This document shows positions 1-5,578 of a stretch of 5,578 nucleotides of DNA, one piece after another; within the stretch, counting starts at the first letter, position 1, and every line of letters starts with the position of its first letter. Below the pieces are notes generated by a model, which ran no database searches, was not told the DNA's origin, and worked only from the letters and a program-made list of their open reading frames with translations. This DNA comes from Bacteroidia bacterium. GTDB lineage: Bacteria; Bacteroidota; Bacteroidia; Bacteroidales; UBA12481. Made by a program: the position numbers and the translations under genes. Where the stretch lies: positions 1 through 5,578 of the forward strand of contig JAPLDV010000483.1 of the NCBI GenBank assembly GCA_026391235.1. The letters run 5' to 3'.

Positions 1-1
1 G

Positions 2-67
2 GATGACAAGGAGTTCGGACAGACCTTCCGCTTACATAATTTTTTTAATCAGAGCAGCGCCATTTAA
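2..67 (+). CDS. Possible C-terminal tail of an upstream gene (partial)
   Basis: Reading from base 2 gives 21 sense codons (DDKEFGQTFRLHNFFNQSSA then I) ending at a TAA at 65-67. The peptide has a protein-like mix of charged and aromatic residues, and the stop falls 39 bases before the next start, which would fit the end of a preceding gene in the same direction. The stretch is too short to assign to any family, and another frame is also open here (ATG at 3, stop at 72-74), so the reading frame is a guess. No function can be given. Confidence 0.3.
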   Translation, partial: DDKEFGQTFRLHNFFNQSSAI

Positions 68-106
68 CTGCTAAAAAGTTTAGCTTTAATATCTGAAAAA
101 AGGCAG

Positions 107-1621
107 ATGGTGTTAACAAAAAAAGAATTGGTTATGCCAAAAATTTCAAGAAGATCGTTCCTGCAAAGCGGGACTGTTGCTGCGGCAGCTTTAACAGTCG
201 TACCAAATACGGTACTCGGTAAAAGTCATGGGCATATTGCTCCGGCGGACAAGTTGAATGTTGCCGGTGTTGGAATAGGCGGAAGAGGAAAAGATGTGCT
301 TAAAGGACTCGAATCACAGAATATAGTGGCTCTTTGTGATATTGACTGGAAGTATGCCAAACCCATATTCGAGAGATATCCCGGCGCAAAACCATACTGG
401 GATTATCGTAAAATGTTTGATGAAATGGGTAAATCGATCGATGCTGTTATGGTAGCAACAGCCGACCATACCCATGCGCTGATTACTGCCGATGCTATCA
501 CAATGGGCAAGCACGTGTATACCGAAAAACCATTGACACACTCCGTGTATGAGTCTCGTTTGCTAACGAAACTGGCCGCCAAATATCAGATTGCCTCTCA
601 AATGGGGAACCATGGCTCATCCGGTGAAGGGGTAAACCTTACCTGCGACTGGATATGGAACGGCGAAATCGGTGAGGTTACAAAAGTGGAAGCCTACACT
701 AACCGTCCGGTTTGGCCGCAGGGATTGATGACTCCCTCGATTGTCGATAAGATTCCTGCTTCATTGAACTGGGATCTGTTCACCGGACCGGCAGAGATGA
801 GGCCCTATAACACCATTTATCATCCCTGGAACTGGCGAGGCTGGTGGGCTTATGGTACCGGTGCGCTTGGCGATATGGCCTGCCACATTCTTCACCCTGT
901 ATTCAAGTCATTAAAACTGAGCTATCCAACCAAAGCCCAGGGTTCATCCACCCTGTTGCTAAAAGATTGCGCGCCCAATGCCCAGCACGTCAGGCTTACT
1001 TTCCCTGCCCGCGACAACATGCCCAAGGTGGCGATGCCCGAAGTGGAGGTGCATTGGTATGATGGAGGGATGAAACCCGATATGCCGGCCGGATGGCCCG
1101 CAGGGAAAAACATGAATAATCAGGGAGGCGGCGTAATTTTCCATGGAACAAAAGATACCCTCATATGCGGATGCTACGGAGTGGAGCCCTGGCTGCTTTC
1201 GGGACGAGTACCTGATGCGCCCAAGGTCAGCCGCCGGGTGGAGGGAAATGAAAACCGCGATACTGCGCACTTCAACGACTTTATCCGTGCCTGTAAAGAG
1301 AGTGCCTCTTCGCGCGTAAAAACCGCGTCGGACTTCAGCGAAGCCGGGCCTTTCAACGAAATGGTGGTGATGGGTGTACTCGCGGTCCGTCTGCAAACGT
1401 TGAACAAGGAATTGTTATGGGATGGCCCGAATATGCGCTTGACCAATATCACCGATGATGAAACCCTGCAGATTGTGGTTAATGACACCTTTGCCATGGT
1501 GGATGGCCGTCCCAAATTCGATAAAAAATCGACAGATCCCATGAACGCGAAAAAGTTTGCGGAAGATTTGATTAAACACAATTACCGCGAGGGCTGGAAG
1601 CTGGTCGACATGCCTGTTTAA
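107..1621 (+). CDS. Tat-exported Gfo/Idh/MocA family oxidoreductase
   Basis: The protein (504 aa) is probably an NAD(P)-dependent sugar oxidoreductase, or a glycosidase using NAD in its mechanism, acting outside the cytoplasm. Seen: a twin-arginine signal (SRRSFLQSG, residues 14-22) followed by an alanine-rich hydrophobic stretch to about residue 38; a Rossmann nucleotide-binding loop (VAGVGIGGRG, 52-61); DHTHA at 120-124; the family's EKP motif at 140-142; and D256-x-x-x-H260 in GDMACH. K141, D256 and H260 match the Lys-Asp-His catalytic set known from inositol dehydrogenase-type members. It is longer than the usual 340-400 aa because of the signal peptide and an enlarged C-terminal half, as in many exported Bacteroidota and Planctomycetota homologues. 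The ATG at 134 (residue 10) is an equally credible start because it gives a typical short Tat n-region; the ATG at 107 has an AAAAAAGG stretch just upstream. GH109 alpha-N-acetylgalactosaminidases and 3-keto-glycoside dehydrogenases share this fold, so the substrate is undecided. Confidence 0.93.
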   Translation: MVLTKKELVMPKISRRSFLQSGTVAAAALTVVPNTVLGKSHGHIAPADKLNVAGVGIGGRGKDVLKGLESQNIVALCDIDWKYAKPIFERYPGAKPYWDYRKMFDEMGKSIDAVMVATADHTHALITADAITMGKHVYTEKPLTHSVYESRLLTKLAAKYQIASQMGNHGSSGEGVNLTCDWIWNGEIGEVTKVEAYTNRPVWPQGLMTPSIVDKIPASLNWDLFTGPAEMRPYNTIYHPWNWRGWWAYGTGALGDMACHILHPVFKSLKLSYPTKAQGSSTLLLKDCAPNAQHVRLTFPARDNMPKVAMPEVEVHWYDGGMKPDMPAGWPAGKNMNNQGGGVIFHGTKDTLICGCYGVEPWLLSGRVPDAPKVSRRVEGNENRDTAHFNDFIRACKESASSRVKTASDFSEAGPFNEMVVMGVLAVRLQTLNKELLWDGPNMRLTNITDDETLQIVVNDTFAMVDGRPKFDKKSTDPMNAKKFAEDLIKHNYREGWKLVDMPV

Positions 1622-1799
1622 GGCACACCTCACTGATGGTTTCGATTTACTGAATAAGCAGGATAGGTGAGATAGAGGTGAACAGGTTTGGCGCTCATGT
1701 CTTAGATGACCTGATCAGAATCATAGCAAGCTAATCCTGATCCTTAGTATTGTGGCATTAATATATTTCTTTACTTTGATATAAGTAAAATGAACGTTT
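1622..1799. other. Intergenic region between the oxidoreductase and sigma factor genes
   Basis: This 178-base gap has no credible gene. It holds a weak inverted pair (CACCTC at 1626-1631 against GAGGTG at 1675-1680), an 8-base palindrome CTGATCAG at 1711-1718, and a short direct repeat CCTGATC at 1710-1716 and 1736-1742. None is strong enough to call an operator or a terminator: no stable stem followed by a T-run is visible after the oxidoreductase stop codon. The gap and the promoter candidate near its end suggest that the sigma factor begins a separate transcription unit. Confidence 0.5.
1749..1778 (+). promoter_or_regulatory. Candidate Bacteroidota-type promoter of the sigma factor gene
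   Basis: ATTG at 1749-1752 resembles the -33 element (TTTG/TTG), and TTACTTTG at 1771-1778 matches the -7 consensus TAnnTTTG at seven of eight positions, with an 18-base spacer close to the usual 19-21. Transcription would begin near 1784-1788 and leave a very short leader before the GTG at 1800. This is a match by eye to the known housekeeping-sigma consensus of the phylum. In this AT-rich stretch chance matches are possible. Confidence 0.42.
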
Positions 1800-2384
1800 G
1801 TGAAAGTGCTTCCTGGCGATAATGAATTGGTTGAAAGGCTGCAAAAAGGCGACGTAGAATCATTTGATCTCATCTATGAGAAATATTCAGGGAAACTTTA
1901 CGCCTTCGGGTTAAAATACCGCAAATCGACGGTCGAAGCTGAGGAACTCGTTCAGTCGGTTTTTCTGAAGTTGTGGGAAAACCATATAAACCTCAAAAAG
2001 GAAACATCGTTCAAATCATATCTTTTTACCATAGCGTACAATGATATGTGCAAGCTTTTCCGGAAGTGGAATTATCAACAAAAATTCATCAATGACACAC
2101 TGTATGAAAATTCCCAGTCTTCTACTGAAATTGAAGATGGTATCGATTACCAGTCGGTTCTGGACCGGGTGCAGCAAATCGTTGATAAGCTCCCTGAAAA
2201 ACAAAAAACCATCTTCCTGAAAAGCCGGAAAGAAGGTAAATCATCCAAAGAAATTGCTAAAGAAGTTGGTCTTTCGCCCGGAACTGTTGATAATTATATT
2301 TCAGAAGCACTGAAATTTATCCGGAGCCGGTTGCACGATGAAAGCTTACCCATATTGTTTTTTTTCTCTCTGTTTTTTCTTTGA
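1800..2384 (+). CDS. ECF RNA polymerase sigma factor, Bacteroidota sigma-70 type
   Basis: This 194-aa protein is an extracytoplasmic-function sigma factor that would direct RNA polymerase to the promoters of the adjacent uptake locus when freed by the anti-sigma factor. Region 2 spans about residues 22-90 (FDLIYEKYSGKLYAFGLKY at 22-40, acidic EAEELVQSVFLKLWE at 46-60, then SYLFTIAYN). Region 4 spans about 121-178, with LPEKQKTIF at 131-139 and a helix-turn-helix SSKEIAKEVGLSPGTVDNYI at 148-167. There is no region 3 or region 1.1, as usual for ECF factors. The start is GTG: the in-frame stop at 1791-1793 leaves no upstream alternative, and the first in-frame residues fit the family. The last 12 residues are almost all hydrophobic (LPILFFFSLFFL, 183-194), which could bury against the membrane or the anti-sigma factor. 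The FecR-like gene follows after 135 bases. Confidence 0.96.
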   Translation: MKVLPGDNELVERLQKGDVESFDLIYEKYSGKLYAFGLKYRKSTVEAEELVQSVFLKLWENHINLKKETSFKSYLFTIAYNDMCKLFRKWNYQQKFINDTLYENSQSSTEIEDGIDYQSVLDRVQQIVDKLPEKQKTIFLKSRKEGKSSKEIAKEVGLSPGTVDNYISEALKFIRSRLHDESLPILFFFSLFFL

Positions 2385-2412
2385 ACTGAGAAATCGGCCA
2401 GGGAAGTCGACA

Positions 2413-2443
2413 AGCATTGAAAGAAATGCTCATTTTATATGAG
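2413..2443 (+). repeat. Two overlapping small inverted repeats in the sigma/anti-sigma spacer
   Basis: AGCATT (2413-2418) and AATGCT (2425-2430) form a perfect 6-base inverted repeat around a 6-base loop. CTCAT (2429-2433) and ATGAG (2439-2443) form a 5-base one around a 5-base loop. They share bases 2429-2430, so the two full hairpins exclude each other. The stems are short and AT-rich and could be chance. They matter mainly because a stronger hairpin follows at 2478-2494. Confidence 0.3.
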
Positions 2444-2477
2444 ATTCACTGTTCTTACGGGTATAATATAGAATGAT

Positions 2478-2494
2478 GGGAAAGTCACTTTCCC
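2478..2494 (+). repeat. Perfect 7-bp inverted repeat upstream of the anti-sigma start
   Basis: GGGAAAG (2478-2484), TCA, CTTTCCC (2488-2494) is a perfect 7-base inverted repeat with a three-base centre, ending 25 bases before the TTG start of the anti-sigma gene. No T-run follows (next bases CGATATGAATTAATAA), so it does not look like a terminator. It could be an mRNA hairpin that tunes translation of the anti-sigma factor relative to the sigma factor, or a protein-binding site. The role is inferred; only the symmetry is seen. Confidence 0.45.
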
Positions 2495-2519
2495 CGATAT
2501 GAATTAATAAACTGCAATT

Positions 2520-3563
2520 TTGAAAGAAAACGATTTAGATAAGATAGAACGCTATGTTAACGGAGTTGCCGATGACAGCGAAAAAGCGTGGGTAGAATCC
2601 TTGTTTTTTGAAGGAGAGGATAATAAAACTCTCAGGCACTTGCTTGAAAAAGACTGGTATTCAATTGATAATGATCCTTCCCCAAGCGAAGTTGACCTCA
2701 GCCATCTGCTCGACCGTGTCCACCATATCATCAGGAAAAAGGAGCAGCAGAAAAAGCAGTCCGTTTTGTGGTGTTTCACCAGGATATACATGAAGGCTGC
2801 GGCTATATTGCTGTTACCTTTAATGATTACGGGAGGCTTGGTTTATTGTTACCTTGCTAAGAAAGGTGAGGCCACCGCTGGCCAGCAAGTCAGCTCCACA
2901 ATATTCTCACCCAAGGGTGCACGGGTTTCTTTCTGTTTGCCGGATGGTACTTCCGGCATGCTCAACAGCAACTCAAAACTTACCTACTTCCTTCCGTTTA
3001 ACAAAAAACGGCAGGTAAGCCTTGAGGGCGAAGCCTGGTTTGATGTGATTAAGGATGAAGAACACCCTTTTGAAATTTATACCGGTGGTTCAACGGTCAA
3101 AGTACTGGGCACCAAATTCAACGTAATGGCTTATCCGGAAGAGAGTTATGTTGAGGTTGTGCTTCAGGAAGGTAAAGTAAATTTCCTTGATAATACCGGT
3201 GATAGAACGGTTACTATGCTCCCATCGGAAAGATTGGTTTTCAGGAGTAGTAAAATCAGCAAATCGGTTGCCGATCCGTCAAAGTACATTGGTTGGACCA
3301 AGGGCCGGATGGTATTCAACAACGATCCGATGGCCGAAGTGGCCAGGCGTATTGAAAGATGGTACAATGTGAAAGTAGTGCTGGCGGACAAAGAGCTTGA
3401 GAAATATTCCTTCCGGGGAACTTTTGAAGACGATAAACTTGAAGAGGTTTTACGGTTACTATCCCTGACTTCACCAATCAAGTACAAAATCACTCCGCGG
3501 AAAATCCTGCCCGATGGCACATACGAGAAAGAAAAAGTAACTATTTATCTCAAAAAACAATAA
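2520..3563 (+). CDS. FecR-family anti-sigma factor with DUF4974-like C-terminus
   Basis: This 347-aa single-pass inner-membrane protein would hold the neighbouring ECF sigma factor inactive and relay the signal from the outer-membrane transducer. Residues 1-88 form a hydrophilic cytoplasmic sigma-binding part that opens in the way typical of Bacteroidota anti-sigma factors (IERYVNG, then acidic and helical). One membrane helix lies at about 91-113 (AAAILLLPLMITGGLVYCYL), followed by lysines. The periplasmic FecR domain covers about 128-225 (FSPKGARVSF, LPDGTSGMLNSNSKLTY, GEAWFDV, HPFEIYTGGSTVKVLGTKFNV). A DUF4974-like domain covers about 264-346 (DPMAEVARRIERWYNVKVVL, then FRGTF), the part expected to touch the STN domain of the transporter. 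The start is TTG: an in-frame stop at 2508-2510 leaves no ATG or GTG upstream, and the family N-terminus begins here. The transporter follows 135 bases downstream. Confidence 0.96.
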   Translation: MKENDLDKIERYVNGVADDSEKAWVESLFFEGEDNKTLRHLLEKDWYSIDNDPSPSEVDLSHLLDRVHHIIRKKEQQKKQSVLWCFTRIYMKAAAILLLPLMITGGLVYCYLAKKGEATAGQQVSSTIFSPKGARVSFCLPDGTSGMLNSNSKLTYFLPFNKKRQVSLEGEAWFDVIKDEEHPFEIYTGGSTVKVLGTKFNVMAYPEESYVEVVLQEGKVNFLDNTGDRTVTMLPSERLVFRSSKISKSVADPSKYIGWTKGRMVFNNDPMAEVARRIERWYNVKVVLADKELEKYSFRGTFEDDKLEEVLRLLSLTSPIKYKITPRKILPDGTYEKEKVTIYLKKQ

Positions 3564-3621
3564 AACTAACTTTTTAAAACCACAGCTATGAAAACAATAC
3601 ATGGACCTTAGAAATTAGGAT

Positions 3622-3650
3622 AAAAAAAGGAAATCGCGGCAACGATTTCC
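3622..3650 (-). terminator. Hairpin that reads as an intrinsic terminator on the minus strand
   Basis: GGAAATCG (3629-3636) and CGATTTCC (3643-3650) form a perfect 8-base stem around the 6-base loop CGGCAA. On the minus strand the stem is followed directly by seven T residues (the A7 at 3622-3628), which is the classic intrinsic terminator layout. On the plus strand it is followed by CG and seven A residues, so it should not end transcription toward the transporter. An outer GGAT (3618-3621) and ATCC (3659-3662) can pair around the whole element, and a weaker CGAAA/TTTCG repeat lies at 3651-3667. Alternatively it is a structured 5' leader of the transporter mRNA. No minus-strand gene needs a terminator here, so an antisense transcript is the likeliest client. 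Confidence 0.45.
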
Positions 3651-3698
3651 CGAAAAAAATCCTTTCGATATTTTTTAACTTAAAAACTTTGTAAATCT

Positions 3699-5578
3699 AT
3701 GAAAAATTACAAACAATTTGGGGAATTGTTTTATAATTCCCTGGAAAAAACTTTACTGATCATGCGTTTTGCTATCATTCTCCTAATTCTTGGAATAGTG
3801 CAAGCACACGCCAACGACACATATTCTCAGAAAACCAGGCTTTCCCTTAATTTTTCGGAAACCGAACTAGTCAGAGTCCTTGACAAAATTGAGGATGAAA
3901 GTGAATTTTTCTTCCTGTTCAATGAAAAACTGCTCGACACTAGCCGTAAAGTCAGCATTACTGCAAAAAACCAATTAATTGGTGCAGTATTGGATCAATT
4001 ATTTACCGGCACTGATGTAAGGTATACAATCATCGACCGCAAGATTATTCTTGCTCCGGACTATTTAACTGAAGCGCCCAAAGTGCCGCTGCGTTTAATA
4101 ACCGGGACTGTTATAGACAAAAATGGAGCTCCTCTTCCCGGTACAAATGTTTTTATTACCGGAACATTACAAGGTACAACAACCGATATGAACGGTAAAT
4201 ATAGCATCGATGTTCCTCAGGGAGCCAGGAGCCTCACATTCTCGTATGTAGGAATGGTAGCCCAGGAAATCACCATTGGCCTATTATCTGAAATTAATGT
4301 TACTATGGTTGAATCGGCATTTGGTCTTGATGAGGTGTTGGTAATTGGATATGGGACTGTCAGTCAGAAGAAGTTAACAACGTCTATATCTACTATTAAA
4401 GCAGAAAAGTTAAGTGATATGCCGATAGCCAATATTGCCAACGCATTTACAGGTAACGTCTCCGGTGTCATGGTTGAAGAAGGTTCAGGGGCACCGGGTG
4501 CTGCACCGGTTATAAGGGTGAGAGGTTACGGCTCCATCAATGCAGGGAGCGAACCTTTGTATGTGATCGATGGAATGATAGTAACAAGTAATGAATTCAC
4601 TAACTTAAATCCTAAATCAGTTGAGAGTGTCAACATTTTAAAAGATGCAGCAGCAGGCGCCATTTATGGTTCCAGGGCCGGTAACGGGGTGGTAATTGTT
4701 ACGACCAAGAGCGGTAAAGGTAAAACAAAGTTCACCTATAATTCAACCGTCGGATTTCAACAGGTGGAAAAGAAGATCCCTGTGCTAAGTGGCCCGGAAT
4801 ATATTGCTTATTCAAAAAAATCCTATGCAGCATCAGGAGAACCCGTGCCGGTTTTTGCTACGGATGTTGCGAATACCAACTGGCAGGATGAAATATTCAG
4901 AACCGGGTTGTTCCAAAACCATCAGATCGCAGCCAACGGAAGCAGTGATAAAGTAAAGTATAACATCTCGTTTAATTATCTTAATAACGAAGGGATTATT
5001 CTGACGACTTATGATAAAGGTTACTCTTCAAATGGTAATTTCGATATAAAATTGAGCGATAAATTGAATATGGGGCTCACCTATTATGCTTTATACGGCA
5101 AAAATAGGAGTAGCTACAAGCTGGGTGATGCCGCTCACGGCAGCGGTGGAATTTTAGAGGACGCTATCGTGCAATATCCGGTCATCCCGGTTTACATGCC
5201 AAACGGTGATTACGGTCAGCAGAGATCGAAAGATTGGGGCACACCTGTCCAGTATAACGGATATGGAAATCCGGTTGCCGGTCTTTTAGAAGTGTATAAT
5301 GTTAATTATCAATTCAACGGCGTTGGGAGAAGTTTCTTGAATTATGAACCTGTTAAAGGCCTAAACCTGAATGTAAGCCTGAGTGGATTGGCCAATTCGG
5401 GGAACAGGATTTATCAGGAAAGCCCCTATATGGCTGCTCAAGGGCACAGCAATGCGGCAAATTTTTCAACCCCGAGATACAATGATATCCGGGCAGGCCA
5501 GAGTAATAGCCTGTTTACCAGACGAACTTTTGACGGGTATGTCGACTACAAGCGCACCTTCTCTGTTGACCATAATTT
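3699..5578 (+). CDS. SusC-like TonB-dependent transporter/transducer with STN domain (3' end outside window)
   Basis: This is the first 626 codons of an outer-membrane TonB-dependent transporter, open in frame to the window edge; relatives are about 1000-1150 aa. It would import a bulky nutrient, probably an oligosaccharide with a SusD partner, and signal its presence. Seen in order: a charged/aromatic N-terminal extension (1-21); a hydrophobic signal segment (22-38, MRFAIILLILGIVQAHA); an STN domain at about 48-119 (LSLNFSETELVRVLDKIEDE at 48-67, KVSITAKN, IDRKIILAP), the part that contacts the anti-sigma factor; a CarboxypepD_reg-like domain at about 134-203 (ITGTVIDKNGAPLPGTNVF, TTTDMNGKYSIDVP); a TonB-box-like LDEVLVIGYGT (210-220); the plug at about 226-340 with IRVRGYGSIN, PLYVIDGM (286-293) and AIYGSRAGNGVVIVTTKSG (321-339); then the start of the beta-barrel. 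The ATG at 3699 has no G-rich ribosome site, as usual in the phylum. The ATG at residue 22 is a less likely start because related transducers keep such an extension. Confidence 0.95.
   Translation, partial: MKNYKQFGELFYNSLEKTLLIMRFAIILLILGIVQAHANDTYSQKTRLSLNFSETELVRVLDKIEDESEFFFLFNEKLLDTSRKVSITAKNQLIGAVLDQLFTGTDVRYTIIDRKIILAPDYLTEAPKVPLRLITGTVIDKNGAPLPGTNVFITGTLQGTTTDMNGKYSIDVPQGARSLTFSYVGMVAQEITIGLLSEINVTMVESAFGLDEVLVIGYGTVSQKKLTTSISTIKAEKLSDMPIANIANAFTGNVSGVMVEEGSGAPGAAPVIRVRGYGSINAGSEPLYVIDGMIVTSNEFTNLNPKSVESVNILKDAAAGAIYGSRAGNGVVIVTTKSGKGKTKFTYNSTVGFQQVEKKIPVLSGPEYIAYSKKSYAASGEPVPVFATDVANTNWQDEIFRTGLFQNHQIAANGSSDKVKYNISFNYLNNEGIILTTYDKGYSSNGNFDIKLSDKLNMGLTYYALYGKNRSSYKLGDAAHGSGGILEDAIVQYPVIPVYMPNGDYGQQRSKDWGTPVQYNGYGNPVAGLLEVYNVNYQFNGVGRSFLNYEPVKGLNLNVSLSGLANSGNRIYQESPYMAAQGHSNAANFSTPRYNDIRAGQSNSLFTRRTFDGYVDYKRTFSVDHN

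Noticed and set aside
3..74. A short ATG open frame at the left edge (23 codons).
   Set aside because: Too short, no supporting signal, and it competes with the alternative frame that looks more like a protein tail.
81..88. TAGCTTTA as a -7 element for the oxidoreductase gene.
   Set aside because: One mismatch to TAnnTTTG, but no -33 TTG at a suitable distance, and the gene may be cotranscribed with whatever lies upstream.
959..1581. Long minus-strand open frames (135-145 codons) opposite the oxidoreductase gene.
   Set aside because: They lie inside a well-supported gene, their translations are compositionally odd (His/Ser/Arg-rich) and show no recognisable domain. They are complementary-strand shadows.
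1711..1718. Palindrome CTGATCAG as an operator.
   Set aside because: A single 8-base palindrome is expected by chance at this scale, and it lies well upstream of the candidate promoter without a second copy.
2462..2467. TATAAT before the anti-sigma gene as a -10 box.
   Set aside because: Bacteroidota housekeeping promoters do not use TATAAT/TTGACA, and no partner element stands at 17 bases. The region is simply AT-rich.
3164..3520. A 118-codon minus-strand open frame opposite the anti-sigma gene.
   Set aside because: It is Ser/Leu-rich with no motif, and fully covered by the clear FecR-like gene on the plus strand.
3684..3691. AAACTTTG as a -7 promoter element for the transporter gene.
   Set aside because: It matches TAnnTTTG at seven positions but lies only seven bases before the ATG, and no good -33 element sits at the right distance. 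An ECF-dependent promoter is expected here and its consensus is unknown to me.

Overview
The window looks like a chromosomal segment of a Bacteroidota bacterium (Bacteroides/Prolixibacter/Sphingobacteria-type). The evidence is the gene set: an ECF sigma factor, a FecR-type anti-sigma factor with a C-terminal DUF4974-like domain, and a SusC-like TonB-dependent transporter carrying an STN domain, all on one strand. Such modules characteristically sit at the head of polysaccharide or glycoconjugate utilization loci. The weak Shine-Dalgarno signals, the moderately AT-rich DNA and a Bacteroidota-style -33/-7 promoter candidate agree with this.

Layout, all genes on the + strand: (1) a possible C-terminal tail of an upstream gene (2-67); (2) a Tat-signal-bearing Gfo/Idh/MocA family oxidoreductase (107-1621); (3) a 178-base gap with a candidate promoter; (4) the ECF sigma factor (1800-2384, GTG start) with a very hydrophobic C-terminal tail; (5) a 135-base spacer with three small inverted repeats; (6) the FecR-like anti-sigma factor (2520-3563, TTG start); (7) a second 135-base spacer holding a strong hairpin that reads as an intrinsic terminator on the minus strand; (8) a SusC/TonB-dependent transducer (3699 to the window end), open through the last base and therefore truncated only by the window edge. 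No gap exceeds 300 bases.

How the parts probably work together: the transporter binds and imports an unknown substrate (probably an oligosaccharide) at the outer membrane. Its periplasmic STN domain contacts the periplasmic part of the anti-sigma factor, which spans the inner membrane. This releases the sigma factor, which transcribes the transporter operon (a SusD partner and degradative enzymes would be expected just beyond the window). The Gfo/Idh enzyme is probably an exported sugar oxidoreductase or NAD-dependent glycosidase and may belong to the preceding operon.

No wholly new system is evident. The least ordinary signals are in the two spacers, above all the minus-strand terminator-like hairpin between anti-sigma and transporter genes. 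It could be the 3' end of a cis-antisense small RNA against the transporter mRNA, as known for some Bacteroides utilization loci.
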